A stretch of 30,121 nt of DNA from a virus. Shown piece after piece: positions 14,436 to 22,822 of the stretch. The position numbers were made by a program, and so were the translations under genes. The stretch is from the IMG/VR virus record IMGVR_UViG_3300027736_000168, positions 1 through 30,121 of that record. One strand, written 5' to 3'. Numbering within the stretch: the stretch's first letter is position 1; the number at the start of each line of letters is the position of its first letter. The notes beneath the pieces are model-generated. The model made no database searches. It saw only the letters and a program-made list of their open reading frames with translations, and had not been told where the DNA came from.

Positions 14436-15017
14436 TTATTTGTTTATTTTTTCTAAAATTGAATCCATAATTGAACGTGGTCTTTTACTTGCGTATTGGA
14501 AGTGTTCAACTTCATTCGTGTTTTCAGGGTTAAATGAAATTGGCGTGATGTCTGCAAGTTCGGTTACTTCGTTTGTAACTTCGTCAACTTTAGACAACTT
14601 TTCTAATTGTGCTTTTAACTCTATATTTTCGTTTGTTAATTTTTCTATTTCTGCAAAGAACGTTTCTTTAACTACGCTTTCAATTGTCTTTTTTGCTGTT
14701 GGTGTTGCTTCAGCTTCTACTTCAACTTCTACTTCTGGAGCTTCAACTTCTGGAGTAACTTCTTCTTCAGTTGGTGCGTCTTTTATTTCTAAAATAATTC
14801 CTTCAACTTCTACAACTAAAATACGTCCGTCTTCTAATTCATATTCTCCAACCGGAACAGGAATTTTTTGTTCGTCTTCAGTTATGATAAAAACTTCTTT
14901 GTCGGTTTCAAAAGTATCCGCTTCAAAAATTGTTATTCCGTCCATTAACTTCATTGTTTCCAATTTCACTTCCATTCCTAAAAGTGTTTTGATTTGATTA
15001 ATTACGCTTGTTTTCAT
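14436..15017 (-). CDS. Scaffolding-like protein
   Basis: 193 residues, very acidic. The first 80 residues form a beta-rich part (ADTFETDKEVFIITEDEQKI, then PVGEYELEDGRILVVE). A Glu/Val/Pro/Ala low-complexity linker follows (about 82-107) and then a coiled coil (about 112-150). The C-terminus is basic (KRPRSIMDSILEKI). Acidic, coiled-coil proteins just before the capsid genes are usually scaffolds, and a basic tail would bind the capsid. The protease gene lies upstream, so it may be cleaved during maturation. Confidence 0.65.
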   Translation of the reverse strand: MKTSVINQIKTLLGMEVKLETMKLMDGITIFEADTFETDKEVFIITEDEQKIPVPVGEYELEDGRILVVEVEGIILEIKDAPTEEEVTPEVEAPEVEVEVEAEATPTAKKTIESVVKETFFAEIEKLTNENIELKAQLEKLSKVDEVTNEVTELADITPISFNPENTNEVEHFQYASKRPRSIMDSILEKINK

Positions 15018-15078
15018 ATTTCGTGTTTTTGGTTATATTTATATAATTTAATTGTTTATTTTTTGTTGTATTTTTAAA

Positions 15079-15225
15079 TTAGATTGCGCCTATTCCTTGC
15101 GCTTGTAAACTACCGTCACAACATTTTATTGAGTACGTTTTTCCGTCTTTACATAGGCAACCACGTTGACCGCCTTTTGGACTTGTTTTGGCTTGTGCTA
15201 CTTTTTTTGTTATTTTTTTACTCAT
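15079..15225 (-). CDS. Small cysteine-containing protein (GCLCKDGKTYS-type)
   Basis: 48 residues from an ATG at 15225; an upstream TTG at 15270 would add 15 residues, but the ATG is preferred. A basic N-terminus (MSKKITKKVAQAK) is followed by RGCLCKDGKTYSIKCCDGSL and ends QAQGIGAI. The four Cys (CxC and CC) could bind a metal ion or form disulfides. Similar short proteins recur in flavobacterial phages as far as I remember. It lies just before the scaffold gene and its function is unknown. Confidence 0.65.
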   Translation of the reverse strand: MSKKITKKVAQAKTSPKGGQRGCLCKDGKTYSIKCCDGSLQAQGIGAI

Positions 15226-15284
15226 TGTTTGTATTTTTTTAGTGCTTCTGTAACCCACGACTGTATTCAAGAACGCAGTTCTCT

Positions 15285-15304
15285 TAAAAAAGGTATTACA
15301 CCTT
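15285..15304 (-). terminator. Weak hairpin-T terminator candidate
   Basis: On the minus strand AAGGT-GTAAT-ACCTT is followed by a T-run. A second perfect hairpin, AGAAC-TGC-GTTCT (15270-15282), follows directly. The five-pair AT-rich stem is weak, so it may only slow transcription between the 45-residue gene and the 48-residue gene. Confidence 0.4.
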
Positions 15305-15323
15305 AATATAAAGTTAAAGTTCG

Positions 15324-15356
15324 TTAAATCGCATTAAAACCGTATTAAATCGCATT
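15324..15356. repeat. Direct repeats with 21-base spacing
   Basis: TTAAATCGCATT occurs at 15324-15335 and 15345-15356, exactly 21 bases apart, with a degenerate copy (TTAAAACCGTATT) between them. The roughly 10.5-base period equals one helical turn, as for a protein that binds one DNA face. It lies in the only sizeable gap in the middle of the late operon (15226-15380). Confidence 0.6.
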
Positions 15357-15380
15357 TCGTGTTTTACTTGTTTTTTATAC

Positions 15381-15518
15381 TTAACGTCCTTGTCTTGTAT
15401 AAGTTTTTGTATAATTTTTACTTGACTTTAATTTACTATTTCGTGTTTTTGCGTGTACTCCTGCACGTTTAACTTTTGGTTTTTTAAGGTGGATTTTAAC
15501 GTTAGTTTGCTTCGCCAT
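15381..15518 (-). CDS. Small basic protein (KRAGVHAKT-type), 45 residues
   Basis: An ATG at 15518, inside the end of the protease gene in another frame, opens a 45-residue frame. The product is strongly basic (MAKQTNVKIHLKKPKVKR, then AGVHAKTRNSKLKSSKNY and ending TRQGR), with no acidic residue at all. I recall similar short basic proteins in phage head modules, which together with the stop-start overlap makes it likely to be real. It may bind DNA or the acidic scaffold. Function unknown. Confidence 0.75.
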   Translation of the reverse strand: MAKQTNVKIHLKKPKVKRAGVHAKTRNSKLKSSKNYTKTYTRQGR

Positions 15519-16086
15519 TTAAAATAATTTCTTTGATTTTATCCATTAAAATTTGTTCTTCATTTACTAAACTCATTTCGTATTTGTCCGCAAAATAACC
15601 TTCAATAGAAAAACCTTTTACTTCGCCTAATTTTACTTTGCTCCAAATTTCATCGTTGTTTACTTTCATAGAAATAACCCAAGTACCTTTTGGAAAATTA
15701 AAACCGTAATTCGTGCTTTTGTCGTTTTTTCCTTCTGTAATCCAACTTTCGACAACCGACATTCCGTCTAACTTTTGTTTATGTTCTAACGTTGCGTTGT
15801 TCTGGTTTGAGTTCATAAAAAACAATTCACTTGCTTTGCGTACCGTTTCTTCCGAAAAGTAAATATAGTATTCTTCGTTCTTGTCGTTCTTGCGGTAAAT
15901 TTGTTTGTTAGGTATTAAAGCCGCACCCATTAAAATACGCTTTTCAGCATCAACTTCTTTTAACTCTATTTCGTGTTTTTTTAGTGCTATAAAGTCGCTT
16001 TCGATTGCAGGACTTTCAACAACTGAAACTGCGTCTATTCCGCTTGTTTCGTCTTTTTCGTCAATTATTAATTCAACTATTCGCAT
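15502..16086 (-). CDS. XkdF-type prohead maturation protease
   Basis: 194 residues resembling the XkdF family of phage serine proteases (S78-like). Signature parts in order: GAALIPNKQIYRKNDKNEE (54-72), YYIYFSEETVRK (73-84), ATLEHKQKLDG (98-108, catalytic His102), VVESWITEG (111-119), DKS (122-124), GTWVISMKVNNDEIW (134-148) and VKGFSIEG (156-163, catalytic Ser160). It would cut scaffold and capsid during head maturation and lies after the tape measure gene and before the scaffold. Confidence 0.87.
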   Translation of the reverse strand: MRIVELIIDEKDETSGIDAVSVVESPAIESDFIALKKHEIELKEVDAEKRILMGAALIPNKQIYRKNDKNEEYYIYFSEETVRKASELFFMNSNQNNATLEHKQKLDGMSVVESWITEGKNDKSTNYGFNFPKGTWVISMKVNNDEIWSKVKLGEVKGFSIEGYFADKYEMSLVNEEQILMDKIKEIILNGEAN

Positions 16087-16124
16087 ATCTATTTAATTAA
16101 ATTATTGTTTGTTTGTTGTATTTT

Positions 16125-18011
16125 CTAACCGCCTAAAGTTGCGTTTGCTAACCTGTTCCTATCTAACGCTTGTTGTGAAGTTACTTGTCCTGAAACTACA
16201 TAAGCTTGTATTGGTTGTTGGTTAAGACTCGCTAATTGATTAACGCCACTTTGACCGACTACATTAAATTGTGGTGCGCTCATTGTTGGGGCTGTTGCAC
16301 CGCCACCGCCACCACTTCCACCGCCACCGTTACTTGGCGCGCTTGCGCCTTCAAATTGTGAAGCGGCTATTTTCTTAATGTTCATTAAACCAACTGCAAC
16401 GGCACCGGCTGCAGCTATTGGCGCCAAAACGGGTCCTACAACAGGAATTCCAACGGCTGACTTATAAGCTGCCATTGCCGAAGTATAAGTATCTATTGTT
16501 GTTGAAGCAATATTTGCCGCTTTCTGTATATTAAACGCGGTCTTTTGTGCCTTCTTGTTTTTACCTGCAAACAAAGTTGCTACGTCTGCAAACGCTTGAA
16601 AAGTTCCTTTGACTAAATCTAATTGTTTTTGTAAAATAGCCGCTTTTTTTTCTGCTTCTTCTTTTGCTATTTGTATTGATTTTTCGCTTGTCTCTTTTTC
16701 AATTTGTAATCGTGTTTTTGAACTATCAACTAAACCTTTTATTGCATCTTTTGGCGAAATAGTTTTTAACTTTAATTCTTCATCATATTTAAGTTCAATT
16801 TTTAATTTTTCGGCTGCTTCTGCTTTTTTTAATTCTGTTATGTCTAATTTATGTTTTGCGGCTTCATCATAAATTTCCTTGTATTTTCTTTGAACTCCAA
16901 CAATTTCTCTTGCTTCATCACTTAATAAACTATCTGAATAAGCGGTTTCAAGTTCTTTAATTTTCTTTAAAGCATCTTCTTTTTGTTTTACTCTTTCTTT
17001 TTCCTTTTCTGCGTTTTCTTTTCCACGTTCTTTTGCTGCGTTTATTGCTTCTTTATTTTCGGCTATTTCTTGACGGTTTAACATTTTCTTTTGCCTGTTC
17101 AATTTAATGCCAGTCATTGCGCCTTCAGTTTCCGCTTCGTTTAACGCAATAGTTGCTTCACGTATTTCTTGCTTCATTTTTATTTCGGCTTGTCCGCCTA
17201 ATGCCTTTGCTCTTGTTTTTAAAATTTCTAAATCTTTAGCGGCTATTCTTGTACGTTCTGCTGCGGCTTTATTTTCTTCTCGTGTTACTTGCGCAAGTGC
17301 TTTTCGTTTTTCCGACATTGAAGCCGTTTCATCCGTTAAAATTTCTCTTGATTGAACAAGTAATTTATTAACTTCTGACTGAGCAACTGTTTGTTCTTTT
17401 TTTGCCTTATTGTTTGCTTGCTGTTCTTTTTCTAAAGCTCTAATAATTTTAAAGGTTGCGCCACTTGCAGCGTCTCCTAATTGTTTATAAGAAGCGGCGG
17501 CTTCTCCGTTTGCGTTTTTAATTGCTTCCGAAGCACCTTTAAAATCTAAAGTTAAAAATTTATAAGCTGCTTGTACTGCATAACCAAAAGCACGAACTAA
17601 ACCCATAGTTGCGTCTTTAACTTGTGTGCCAACAGCGCTTAAACCTGCCCAAACAGCCGCTATTTCTTTACCGCCTTTAACGTTAGATTGAAACGCTTCA
17701 TAAACAAGTTTTAAACTTGCTACAATTCCTGCAATAAGTAAAACAATTGGGTTTGCAAGTAACTTTGTAAATTGTGCGCCTAAACCCATCACTCCGCCTT
17801 CTGCCGCTTTAAGTCCCGGAACAAGTCCTGTAATTGCAGTTTTGATTGCGCCAAACGTTCCCATTTTAGCGCCTGTTGCTGTGCTTGCATTTCCTAAACC
17901 TGTAACGCCTGCCGCTGCCGCTGTTGATGAAGCCGTTACGGTGTTTATTTCTGTAGCTGCTTGTGTAGCGTTTGTTTTAACTTGTATTTCAATTACTCTT
18001 TTTTCAGCCAT
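16125..18011 (-). CDS. Tape measure protein
   Basis: 628 residues. An Ala/Thr-rich N-terminus is followed by hydrophobic segments (about 52-68 and 80-108, with NPIVLLIAGIVASLKLVYEA), then long Lys/Glu/Ala-rich coiled coil (about 190-480). A second hydrophobic Ala/Gly/Val segment (about 520-560, with VVGPVLAPIAAAGAVAVGLM) and a Gly-rich end complete it. This layout is typical of tape measures, which set tail length and are ejected to help DNA entry. By the usual rule of about 0.15 nm per residue the tail would be in the region of 90 nm. Fewer repeats than in large tape measures are seen. Confidence 0.85.
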   Translation of the reverse strand: MAEKRVIEIQVKTNATQAATEINTVTASSTAAAAGVTGLGNASTATGAKMGTFGAIKTAITGLVPGLKAAEGGVMGLGAQFTKLLANPIVLLIAGIVASLKLVYEAFQSNVKGGKEIAAVWAGLSAVGTQVKDATMGLVRAFGYAVQAAYKFLTLDFKGASEAIKNANGEAAASYKQLGDAASGATFKIIRALEKEQQANNKAKKEQTVAQSEVNKLLVQSREILTDETASMSEKRKALAQVTREENKAAAERTRIAAKDLEILKTRAKALGGQAEIKMKQEIREATIALNEAETEGAMTGIKLNRQKKMLNRQEIAENKEAINAAKERGKENAEKEKERVKQKEDALKKIKELETAYSDSLLSDEAREIVGVQRKYKEIYDEAAKHKLDITELKKAEAAEKLKIELKYDEELKLKTISPKDAIKGLVDSSKTRLQIEKETSEKSIQIAKEEAEKKAAILQKQLDLVKGTFQAFADVATLFAGKNKKAQKTAFNIQKAANIASTTIDTYTSAMAAYKSAVGIPVVGPVLAPIAAAGAVAVGLMNIKKIAASQFEGASAPSNGGGGSGGGGGATAPTMSAPQFNVVGQSGVNQLASLNQQPIQAYVVSGQVTSQQALDRNRLANATLGG

Positions 18012-18169
18012 TATTCCTTAGTTTTTTTTCTTAAATTTCTTCTTAATGCTTGTTTATATTGTTCTTTTATAGAAGTAGTAAATTTATATTTACCCTTTGC
18101 GATGTCTATGTTTTCGCTTTCTCCGTAAAAGTCGCTTAATAAAAGCATTTCAATTATTTTGTTTATCAT
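18011..18169 (-). CDS. 52-residue protein before the tape measure
   Basis: ATG at 18169 overlaps the stop of the large tail gene by 4 bases, and the stop overlaps the tape measure start. The product has an acidic middle (SDFYGESENIDI) and a basic end (ALRRNLRKKTKE). It fills what would otherwise be a 154-base gap. Both overlaps support translation. Function unknown; a tail assembly helper is possible. Confidence 0.75.
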   Translation of the reverse strand: MINKIIEMLLLSDFYGESENIDIAKGKYKFTTSIKEQYKQALRRNLRKKTKE

Positions 18170-20493
18170 TGTTGTTCTATTATAATATAGTTTGTGTCCG
18201 TGTTTCCGTTAATGTAATCAGTATCTAAAGTTAAAGTAATAGTTCGTGCTGCGTTTGCAGGTACTGTTACTGTTAAATAACTATCTGCTTTAAACAATAC
18301 GCTTGACAAAGTAACGTTACTTGCGTTTGAACTTTTTGAAATCCTTACTTCTGTTGCTCCGTTTGAAAATAAAATTGCAAAACTTAAAACGTTTGAATTG
18401 TCTGTATCTGCTTCAACTAACACAATTGGTTTTACTTCTGCAAAGTCATTAATCAAAGTAAAATCTACGTCACCTGTTGTCAAGTCACTTTGCATTTCAT
18501 TTATTAAATAACGTTTGTCTTTTATTATAAGGCGGTCGTTTAACTGAAGTTGTGTAAGTAAAGAAACAGGAAGTATTGTTTTTACTTTTACAAGTCTGTT
18601 TTTTGGGTTGTATAAATTAGTTAAATAACTTTGATAGTATAAAGCGTAAAGTGTGTTTGGGTTATTTACTAAATAATAACTTGAAATTTCTACGCCAAAA
18701 TTTAAAGTTAAAGGATAAGTGCCACCTGAAATAATTATTTCGCTATCTTGCCCAAATGGAACGTAACCTGTTATATTAGCTTGTCCGTTCCAATGTATAT
18801 GCCCGCTTGTTAAAGTTGCTTTTTTGTTCATATACAACAAACAAGGTTTTGGAATATACGAAGCTAGTTCTTTGTTTAATGCGTAACCAACTTGTAATTG
18901 ATTGCCAAAATTATTAAATAGTAAGTTTTCAAATGGACTTTCAACTTTGTATTCGCCACCGTCATAGTTAAAACCAATTTTCGTGTTTCCGTATTCGTGT
19001 GCGTCTACGTTTAATGGACTTTCTAAAAAGTATTTATTTAACATACATTCGCTATCTTGATATTTAAACTCAATAGACTTATAAAGTTTCATTCGTTCAA
19101 TTTCAATACTTGTTATGTCGGTGTATTTTGTTATGTCAACTACTGCGCCTTTTTTATACCAATCATTTAATGGTTCAAAAGTAAATACGTTCTTCGTGTT
19201 TGAGTAAACAGTTAAATTAAACTCTTTGCATATTCCAGAAACAAAATCACTAATTTTCATATCAGGTGCTAACGATTGTAAATTAGTAAAACCCGTTGTT
19301 GTTGCTGTTGCGTTATTTGAATTTCCTGTTTCATTAATTACCGCGTTTGAGTTAGTATCAACATAGCTTCTTTGATATGTAAAATTTAAAGTTAAAGTCA
19401 TTACTGCGTTAGCCCTTAATTTAAAAGTCATTGTAGATTCAGGGTTTGCAATAATATTAAATTGATTAATATTACTTGAAGTTGTTGAGCCTGTGTGTGA
19501 ACTATTAAAAACTCCGTTTAAATAAACATCTATGTAATAAGTTGTTGCTACCGAAATTGCCGTTACATTAAAACCAAGTAAATGTGAATATTCATTGTAA
19601 TTGCTTGAATTTATTGCGGTAAAACTATTTGTTGTTGTGTTAAACGCATTTGCTAAAGTTCCACTTGAAGCTGTTAAGTCTATTGGTATTGCATTACTGC
19701 TTGTAAAAGTATTTTGTTGCTTATTCTTAAAATATAAAAATGCTTTTTTAAACATATCTGAACTTAAAAATAAGCCATTAAATGTTATTCCGTATTCTGT
19801 TTGAATTAACCCAAAAATACTTGCAACACGAACCGCAGGAAATAATTCTGTGTAAACTATTTTGCCGTCTACGTGGTTTAAATTATTGCTATTGTTTGTA
19901 GGGTATTCATACCAATTAGGTAAGTTTGCAGTAGGCAAAGGAAAACTTGAACCAAACTGCCAAACTCTATTTGAACTTATTAACGGATAACGTACGTTGT
20001 AATCAGTTACTGTGCTATCTATTGTTACTCTGTTATATACTTCCGTATTTGTGTAGTTGTGGTCTAACGTTAAATAGTTTAATTGACTTAATTTGTCTTC
20101 ATTAAAATAGTCTTTTAAAGAAATTCCTGCTCCGTAAAATGTTATTGAATAACTATCTGGTCTTCCGTTTTTTAGGTTCGTTTTTTCAAGTTGAATTTTA
20201 CCACGTCTAAATAAAACCGTGTCAACTTCAATGTAAGCGTTGTATCGGTTTTGGTAGTCAATAGTTGCATCAACATCGTTTTGGTAAAAGTGTTGAAATA
20301 TAGCGTTGTTTATTGGTGAACACGGAATAGTAAAACCTTGCGAATAGTCTGTAAATATTTTGCTTATATCTGATATGTTTTGTATCGTAGAACTAACAGA
20401 AATTTTTTCATCGTTGAATAATTCTAAACGTGAAAATTCTAACTCGGTTTGTGCTAAAGCCGTTTCTATAAAAATTGCTACTTGCCTTTTCAT
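18166..20493 (-). CDS. Large tail tip/baseplate-type protein
   Basis: 775 residues. The N-terminal part (ISVSSTIQNISDISKIFTDY, then SQGFTIPCSPINNAIFQHFY and VLFRRGKIQLEKTNLKNGRP) follows a pattern common in tail-associated proteins of Bacteroidota siphoviruses. The centre (about 400-500, SDFVSGICKEFNLTVY and following) resembles distal-tail/Tal-like proteins, and the last 100 residues look like a beta-sandwich. It is encoded next to the tape measure and probably forms the tail tip that contacts the host. No clear lytic domain was seen. Confidence 0.65.
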   Translation of the reverse strand: MKRQVAIFIETALAQTELEFSRLELFNDEKISVSSTIQNISDISKIFTDYSQGFTIPCSPINNAIFQHFYQNDVDATIDYQNRYNAYIEVDTVLFRRGKIQLEKTNLKNGRPDSYSITFYGAGISLKDYFNEDKLSQLNYLTLDHNYTNTEVYNRVTIDSTVTDYNVRYPLISSNRVWQFGSSFPLPTANLPNWYEYPTNNSNNLNHVDGKIVYTELFPAVRVASIFGLIQTEYGITFNGLFLSSDMFKKAFLYFKNKQQNTFTSSNAIPIDLTASSGTLANAFNTTTNSFTAINSSNYNEYSHLLGFNVTAISVATTYYIDVYLNGVFNSSHTGSTTSSNINQFNIIANPESTMTFKLRANAVMTLTLNFTYQRSYVDTNSNAVINETGNSNNATATTTGFTNLQSLAPDMKISDFVSGICKEFNLTVYSNTKNVFTFEPLNDWYKKGAVVDITKYTDITSIEIERMKLYKSIEFKYQDSECMLNKYFLESPLNVDAHEYGNTKIGFNYDGGEYKVESPFENLLFNNFGNQLQVGYALNKELASYIPKPCLLYMNKKATLTSGHIHWNGQANITGYVPFGQDSEIIISGGTYPLTLNFGVEISSYYLVNNPNTLYALYYQSYLTNLYNPKNRLVKVKTILPVSLLTQLQLNDRLIIKDKRYLINEMQSDLTTGDVDFTLINDFAEVKPIVLVEADTDNSNVLSFAILFSNGATEVRISKSSNASNVTLSSVLFKADSYLTVTVPANAARTITLTLDTDYINGNTDTNYIIIEQQ

Positions 20494-21548
20494 TAAACTA
20501 CTGAATTAAGAACATCGTAAGTAAATTCAAACTCTAAACTATAATTTATTTGTTTCGTGTTTATATGCTTAAACAACTCCGTGCTTTTAGTATTAATCTT
20601 TGCAGGTTTATAAGTGTTAATTAAAATTCGTTCGCTTAACATTATTTGTTTTAATACTTCGCCCCAAGTTTCATCTACCCAGCCTGTATTTACTTTAATA
20701 CTACTTTTTCCGTTTGTGTTAAATGTTTGTCTTTGCCCTTTTACAAAGTTATACAATGGAACACCGTAATTATTAACTTGAATGGTATTTTGTAATAAAT
20801 TATATTCCGTGTTTTCAACGCTGAACGTGTCGTTACTTGCCTTAAAGAAAAATTCCCGTTGCCACGCTCCGTATTTGTTCACAAAGTCAATAGTTACAGG
20901 TGTATATTTACATTCTTCAAGTGGGTAAAAATAATATGTTTTCTGAACTGCTCCAGCGGGGTTTAAAATTTCAACTTTGTTTCCATCTAAATAGTTTAAA
21001 TCATAACATCTTGGAACATCATAAGTTCCCGTTGCTAAACCTATTGAATTAATTACTCCCGTGCTTAAATTTGTGTATCGTGCGGCAGAATTTATTAATG
21101 TTGTTACTCGAATAAGTCCAGAATCTAACTCCGGATAGTAGTAATAATTTCCTTCATCAAGTCCGTAGTTTCCTAAATCGTAATTGTAATTTTGTACGTA
21201 AGCTGTGTAACCGTCAAATGCTATATAATCAACCGTGTTTAATAGTGTGTAAGTTGTACCTACTAACTTATAACGTTTTACTCTAACGTTTACACGTTCG
21301 TTTGTAGGGTTTACTTCCGCAGTGTTACTGATAGTTTGTGGATAATAAAAACTTATATATTCTCGTATGTAAGGCGATATGTCGTAAAGTGTTTCTACGT
21401 TGTTTGACGCAGGTATTAATTTACTTAACGTGTATGTTGGTGTTCCACTAAAACTTGTGTTGCTTAAAAACAATTCTACCTTTGAACCGTTTTGTCCACT
21501 TTCAGCAATCCTAATTAAATACGGTGAACGTGCAAATATATTAGCCAT
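20493..21548 (-). CDS. Tail-associated structural protein, putative
   Basis: 351 residues, beta-rich, beginning MANIFARSPYLIRIAESG and containing ETLYDISPYIREYISFYYP (about 53-71). It pairs with the 775-residue protein with start and stop touching. Such pairs next to the tape measure are normally distal tail and tip components. No enzymatic motif was found. Confidence 0.55.
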   Translation of the reverse strand: MANIFARSPYLIRIAESGQNGSKVELFLSNTSFSGTPTYTLSKLIPASNNVETLYDISPYIREYISFYYPQTISNTAEVNPTNERVNVRVKRYKLVGTTYTLLNTVDYIAFDGYTAYVQNYNYDLGNYGLDEGNYYYYPELDSGLIRVTTLINSAARYTNLSTGVINSIGLATGTYDVPRCYDLNYLDGNKVEILNPAGAVQKTYYFYPLEECKYTPVTIDFVNKYGAWQREFFFKASNDTFSVENTEYNLLQNTIQVNNYGVPLYNFVKGQRQTFNTNGKSSIKVNTGWVDETWGEVLKQIMLSERILINTYKPAKINTKSTELFKHINTKQINYSLEFEFTYDVLNSVV

Positions 21549-22096
21549 TATTTCTTTTCGTTTTTAAATTGTGTGTCTTTAAATAAATTCATTGCATCCA
21601 ACCCAAACTTTTCTACAAGTTCATCAGGCAATCTTTTAAATGCGCTTTCAAATGGTTTGGTAAAAAACAAGCTCGGTTTAATTCCCTGTGCAAATATTCT
21701 TTTCTGTAACCAAAAACCTAAAGTCTTATAACCACCTTTTGCAAATGTTCCGTCTGCGTTTCTAAATCTTATATTCTTTTTTTGCGCCCATTTACTTAAA
21801 GGTTCAACAGGTGGCATTTTGTTTTTAAAACTAAATTTACTATTCGGTGCTTTTTGTTTTCCGTTTTTTACTAAACTTGGGTTTGCACCTTTAACTCCTT
21901 TGTCTTGAAATTGTCCGTATTGGTTCATTTCAAAGTCCATACTAAACGAATTCGGCATTGCCTTAACATTTCCTTTTAAACTTTCGTAAAGTCCTTTAGA
22001 AACGTTTTTTTTATCGCGTGTTAAATTTTTTCGTGCTTCTGCAATAACGTAATTTCTAAACCTTTCAAGTTCTTTTTGTACTTCGCTTTGTTTCAT
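21548..22096 (-). CDS. Neck / tail completion-like protein (HK97 gp10-type), putative
   Basis: 182 residues, basic and helical at the N-terminus (ELERFRNYVIAEARKNLTRD), with YGQFQDKGVKG (about 60-70) recalling the YG.F.D.G loop in HK97 gp10-like proteins. The end is helical (FESAFKRLPDELVEKFG). It follows the 151-residue gene by one base. The call rests on weak motif likeness and position. Confidence 0.5.
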   Translation of the reverse strand: MKQSEVQKELERFRNYVIAEARKNLTRDKKNVSKGLYESLKGNVKAMPNSFSMDFEMNQYGQFQDKGVKGANPSLVKNGKQKAPNSKFSFKNKMPPVEPLSKWAQKKNIRFRNADGTFAKGGYKTLGFWLQKRIFAQGIKPSLFFTKPFESAFKRLPDELVEKFGLDAMNLFKDTQFKNEKK

Positions 22097-22097
22097 C

Positions 22098-22553
22098 TTA
22101 ACAAATTGTCATTTCGTTCGGTGTTACTATGTCAAAAGTCATTGTCCAACCTGCCATATAGTTTTCAAAACGTTCTGTAAACGGTTCTAAACTTGCCGTG
22201 CCTTCAACCATAAATAAATCGTATGCTAAACTTCCGTGTTTTATTATTTCGTACGCCCTGTTTAATACTGCGTGTTGTGTATTCAAAACATCTATTTCGT
22301 TGTCGTTACCTAAAAAAATATTTGTTGTTGCGTTCTTGGATAAGTCTACAATATCCATTGCTATTAAACTAATATTCCAAGTTGTTGTGTTTGAATCCAA
22401 CGTGCAGTTATTAACCATAATATGCAACAAAGGAAATATAGTTTGTTTGCTTAAATCAACTTTAAATATGTCTCCTTGTGTTACCGTATTTACAATAACG
22501 TCTGCGTCAAAGTGTGTTTTAAGTTTGTCTAATAAGTTGTAATATCCTGTCAT
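22098..22553 (-). CDS. Tail terminator-like or neck protein, putative
   Basis: 151 residues of mixed alpha/beta type. The N-terminal helix YNLLDKLKTHFDADVIVNTV and later IFPLLHIMV and SLIAMDIVDLS, followed by AVLNRAYEIIKHG, recall the fold pattern of tail terminators (gpU/minor capsid type). It overlaps the end of the -1 frame of the chaperone by 4 bases. Family proof is missing. Confidence 0.5.
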   Translation of the reverse strand: MTGYYNLLDKLKTHFDADVIVNTVTQGDIFKVDLSKQTIFPLLHIMVNNCTLDSNTTTWNISLIAMDIVDLSKNATTNIFLGNDNEIDVLNTQHAVLNRAYEIIKHGSLAYDLFMVEGTASLEPFTERFENYMAGWTMTFDIVTPNEMTIC

Positions 22554-22822
22554 TTTCGTAGTTTATTTAATTGGCGTTGTTCAATTTCTTGCTTTTGTTT
22601 TTCGAAGGTAAGATAGGTAAGACATTGAGTAAGTCGATAGCTGGTGACTGTGTTAAATCTTGTAACGTCTCCCTGAGCGAGTGCATAAATTGACTGGTAC
22701 CAACCCCATTGTTTTCCAAATTGAGCTTGTTCGCTAAACTCGTTTGCGTCTTCTTGTTCGTCTTTATCTGCCGTTCCAAATAAGTAAGCGTAGCTGTCAA
22801 TAATTCGCTTCCTAAATTCCAA
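22550..22822 (-). CDS. Tail assembly chaperone, -1 frame extension (G-T type)
   Basis: A 90-codon frame offset by -1 from the chaperone gene and overlapping it for 256 bases. No ATG occurs in it; only a TTG at 22822. The product (KRIIDSYAYLFGTADKDEQE, then FGKQWGWYQSIYALAQGD and CLTYLTFEKQKQEIEQRQLN) reads like a genuine protein and resembles small proteins I recall from Bacteroidota phages. It is best explained as the C-terminal part of a fusion made by -1 slippage on T9 at 22829-22821. The fusion would hold 163 residues of the 0 frame plus 90 from here (253 in total). Independent initiation at TTG is the alternative. Confidence 0.7.
   Translation of the reverse strand: MEFRKRIIDSYAYLFGTADKDEQEDANEFSEQAQFGKQWGWYQSIYALAQGDVTRFNTVTSYRLTQCLTYLTFEKQKQEIEQRQLNKLRK

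Noticed and set aside
14440-14997. Long plus-strand reading frame (185 codons) opposite the scaffold-like gene
   Set aside because: Very Ser/Thr/Val-rich composition is the typical mirror of Glu/Lys/Asn-rich codons in the scaffold gene on the other strand. No start context and all neighbours read the other way.
15226-15270. Upstream TTG start giving a 63-residue form of the small Cys protein
   Set aside because: The added 15 residues cross the AGAAC/GTTCT hairpin and an ATG with an A-rich leader exists at 15225.
15324-15356. CRISPR-like repeats
   Set aside because: Units are only 12 bases with 9-base spacing and two clear copies; no array, no cas genes.
22198-22542. Plus-strand frame of 114 codons
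   Set aside because: Antisense shadow of the 151-residue tail gene, with hydrophobic low-quality composition.
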